Made by a program: the position numbers and the translations under genes | In this document: positions 21,271-22,947 of the stretch, piece by piece | How the letters are laid out: the number at the start of each line of letters is the position of its first letter | Position numbering within the stretch: position 1 is the stretch's first letter | Notes under the pieces: generated by a model | What the model was told of the DNA's origin: nothing | Seen by the model: only the letters and a program-made list of their open reading frames with translations | Database searches by the model: none | Virus record (IMG/VR): IMGVR_UViG_3300050015_001119 | Span: 1-22,947 of that record | Source: a virus | DNA: 22,947 nt | Reading direction: 5' to 3' (one strand)

Positions 21271-22947
21271 ATGACACAAATTATTAGATCAAAAGAAAAA
21301 AAACGATTCGTGATTTACACCCGGTGTTCTACCGACGATCAAGCACAAGGTGATTTCACGACGCTGGACGCGCAAGCGCACCACTGTAAAAACATGCTTG
21401 ATGCGTTTGGCTATGAACTTGCGGATCTCGGAAAAAACGGCATCATCAACGATGACGGCTATTCCGGAAAAGATTTGAACCGGCCGGGAATTCAACTGAT
21501 CCTTAATAATATCGAAAAGGAAAGAAAATTTGACGGCATAATATTTTTCAGACTTGACCGCATAACGCGAAACCCGCGCGACCTCTACGCCCTCATCGAC
21601 CTTTTTCGAGACAAGAACGTTGATTTTATATCCGTCCGCGAAAACTTAGACAGCTCAACTGCGATCGGCCGCGTAGTAATAGGAATACTCGGACTCCTCT
21701 CCGCGTTTGAACGCGAACTGACCGGCGAACGCGTGAAAGCCTCCGCGATCGCCCGCGTGCGCCAAGGCAAATGGGTCGGCGGTTTCTTATCCTATGGATA
21801 TAAATTAATAAAAAACGGCGATCCCCTCCCCAACGGCAGACAGCCTCACTCGGTCGTACTGGATCAGGAAGTCGCGCCAAGACTGCAAATGATTTGGGAA
21901 ATGGCCGCTGAAAACAAATCTCTTATGGAAATCGGACAAGAGCTGACGCGCCAAGGCGTTAAAACCCGCCACGGCAAGGACTGGCGCAAGCAAACATTAT
22001 CAACGATTATCAAAAACCCGTTTTATAAAGGGTATATTTTCTACGCGAAAGAAATGCATAAAGGAATTCACGAAGCACTGGTCGAACCCGCGCTCTGGGA
22101 GAAGGCAAACAAAATGCTCGTTGCCAAACTGCCCGGGCACGGATTCAGCCGGAAACCAAAATCATACGATTATTTATTGAGTGGATTATTACGATGCGGT
22201 AAATGCGGAAGCCACCTTATATCGATATCCAACAAGGGGCGATCGGGAAAGAGTTTTCCTTATTACATCTGCGGAAGATCAAAACAAAAACTCGGATGTG
22301 ATGAACTAAGCATCCCGGCGCAAGTATTTGACCGGGCCCTGATCAACTATTTCCGCAAGGCATCTCAGAACCGCGAGATTATAGCCAAAGGAATTGGCGA
22401 TGCCATGCGCGAGGCCCAGCTGATGGCCGGGCGCATCGATACCATGATCAATGAAAGCGAAACAAAGCTGAATGACTGCCAGCATGAAGCCAAAACTCTG
22501 CTGGATCTGGCGATGACCGGCACCGTAACTCAAGGCCCTGCGTACAAAACCAAAATGGCCGAGATTGACAGCCAGATCATAACTCTAGAAGACAAACTTA
22601 CAAAACTGCGGACACAAAAGACGGCCAATGACATGACCGCGAACTCAGCCGACTACCTCCACGAAACCCTGCAATTTGCCATGCAACACCTCGACAAAGC
22701 CCCCGTAGATGCCCAGAAAAGCCTCGTACACGCCCTAATAAAAGACATTGTGATCCATAACGACGTAATTGACCTTAAGATGTACCTCGGCGATCCTGAC
22801 ACAGTTTTGCAAGCCGATATAACCGATTGTGAGCATGATCACGACGGTATAAAAAAGAAAAGCCCCACTCCGGCGCAATGCCGAAATGGGGCTGTAACCG
22901 AACAGAAGCTTGGTGCGTCTGTTCGTCAACAATGGCTCCCCCTCTAG
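21271..22947 (+). CDS. int: Large serine recombinase (phage integrase)
   Basis: This 558-aa protein would catalyse integration and excision. The N-terminal resolvase domain (12-160) has the catalytic serine S20 in 'YTRCSTDDQ', 'DGYSGKDLNRPGIQ' and the conserved 'FFRLDRITRNPRD' at 92-103. The recombinase domain follows at about 175-290. A four-cysteine zinc ribbon is at C309, C312, C334 and C343. A long coiled coil at about 375-470 is the expected regulator of direction. The last 35 residues are low in family signal and overlap a terminator-like hairpin. AAAGG precedes the ATG. It is the only rightward gene, opposite to the early operon. It ends exactly at the right edge of the window (TAG at 22945-22947). 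Attachment sites were not identified. Confidence 0.95.
   Translation: MTQIIRSKEKKRFVIYTRCSTDDQAQGDFTTLDAQAHHCKNMLDAFGYELADLGKNGIINDDGYSGKDLNRPGIQLILNNIEKERKFDGIIFFRLDRITRNPRDLYALIDLFRDKNVDFISVRENLDSSTAIGRVVIGILGLLSAFERELTGERVKASAIARVRQGKWVGGFLSYGYKLIKNGDPLPNGRQPHSVVLDQEVAPRLQMIWEMAAENKSLMEIGQELTRQGVKTRHGKDWRKQTLSTIIKNPFYKGYIFYAKEMHKGIHEALVEPALWEKANKMLVAKLPGHGFSRKPKSYDYLLSGLLRCGKCGSHLISISNKGRSGKSFPYYICGRSKQKLGCDELSIPAQVFDRALINYFRKASQNREIIAKGIGDAMREAQLMAGRIDTMINESETKLNDCQHEAKTLLDLAMTGTVTQGPAYKTKMAEIDSQIITLEDKLTKLRTQKTANDMTANSADYLHETLQFAMQHLDKAPVDAQKSLVHALIKDIVIHNDVIDLKMYLGDPDTVLQADITDCEHDHDGIKKKSPTPAQCRNGAVTEQKLGASVRQQWLPL
22850..22893 (-). terminator. Leftward intrinsic terminator inside the integrase 3' end
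   Basis: AGCCCCA (22861-22867) and TGGGGCT (22887-22893) pair, with an inner CGGC/GCCG (22871-22874, 22880-22883). Read leftward, the stem is followed by TTTTCTTTTTT (22860-22850), a good rho-independent terminator. It would stop transcripts arriving from the right of the window before they run antisense into the integrase gene. Read rightward there is no T-tract. Confidence 0.75.

Noticed and set aside
21056-21274. 72-codon plus-strand frame in the int/early gap
   Set aside because: It lies over the palindromes and promoter candidates, has no ribosome site, is low in protein-like composition and runs 4 bases into the integrase start.
1-22947. tRNA, rRNA, insertion sequences, long terminal repeats
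   Set aside because: I saw no cloverleaf, ribosomal RNA, transposase or long repeat pair; short attachment cores cannot be found without the flanking sequence.

Overview
The window is most of one temperate siphovirus or prophage genome. All genes read leftward on the minus strand except a large serine recombinase (integrase) at the right end, which reads rightward. Strong AGGAGG-type ribosome-binding sites, intrinsic terminators and perfect DnaA boxes point to a bacterial host. Base composition is near 50% GC by eye, and nothing in the window identifies the host taxon. Host genes, lysis genes and a recognisable CI/Cro repressor are absent; any lysis genes would lie left of position 1.

Layout from right to left. 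(1) 21271-22947: serine integrase. (2) 21043-21270: divergent control region with palindromes and repeated operator-like motifs. (3) 18490-21042: early genes. These are a 71-aa unknown protein, a sigma-70-family protein with a possible frameshift-linked N-terminus, a 96-aa unknown, a three-helix PnuC-like membrane protein, a small winged-helix-like protein, and an O-like replication protein whose gene appears to hold the origin (GGTGACAC iterons between two TTATCCACA boxes). (4) 17056-18351: a fused ParB-like/DNA adenine methyltransferase. (5) 14362-17052: Nu1-like TerS, GpA-type TerL and a small zinc-ribbon protein. (6) 14184-14361: a promoter candidate and a large terminator hairpin. (7) 9471-14183: head genes (gpW, portal, protease with nested scaffold, DUF2190-like decoration protein, major capsid protein, FII-like joining protein). 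(8) 1-9474: tail genes in exact lambda order Z-U-V-G-T-H-M-L-K-(I+J).

The late region is a close functional copy of the lambda morphogenetic operon. It keeps three lambda translation or architecture features visible in the raw sequence: a G/GT programmed -1 frameshift (A AAA AAC, 7-nt spacer, 10-bp stem), a scaffold nested in the protease gene with its own Shine-Dalgarno, and an origin inside the replication-protein gene. It departs from lambda in using a serine integrase, a phage sigma-like factor, an ATP-independent methyltransferase fused to a ParB fold, and a single-polypeptide I-J tail tip. I see no CRISPR, tRNA, rRNA or insertion sequence. The parts most worth checking as unusual are the frameshift signal, the origin, the sigma-factor A7 hairpin and the half-size PnuC-like protein.
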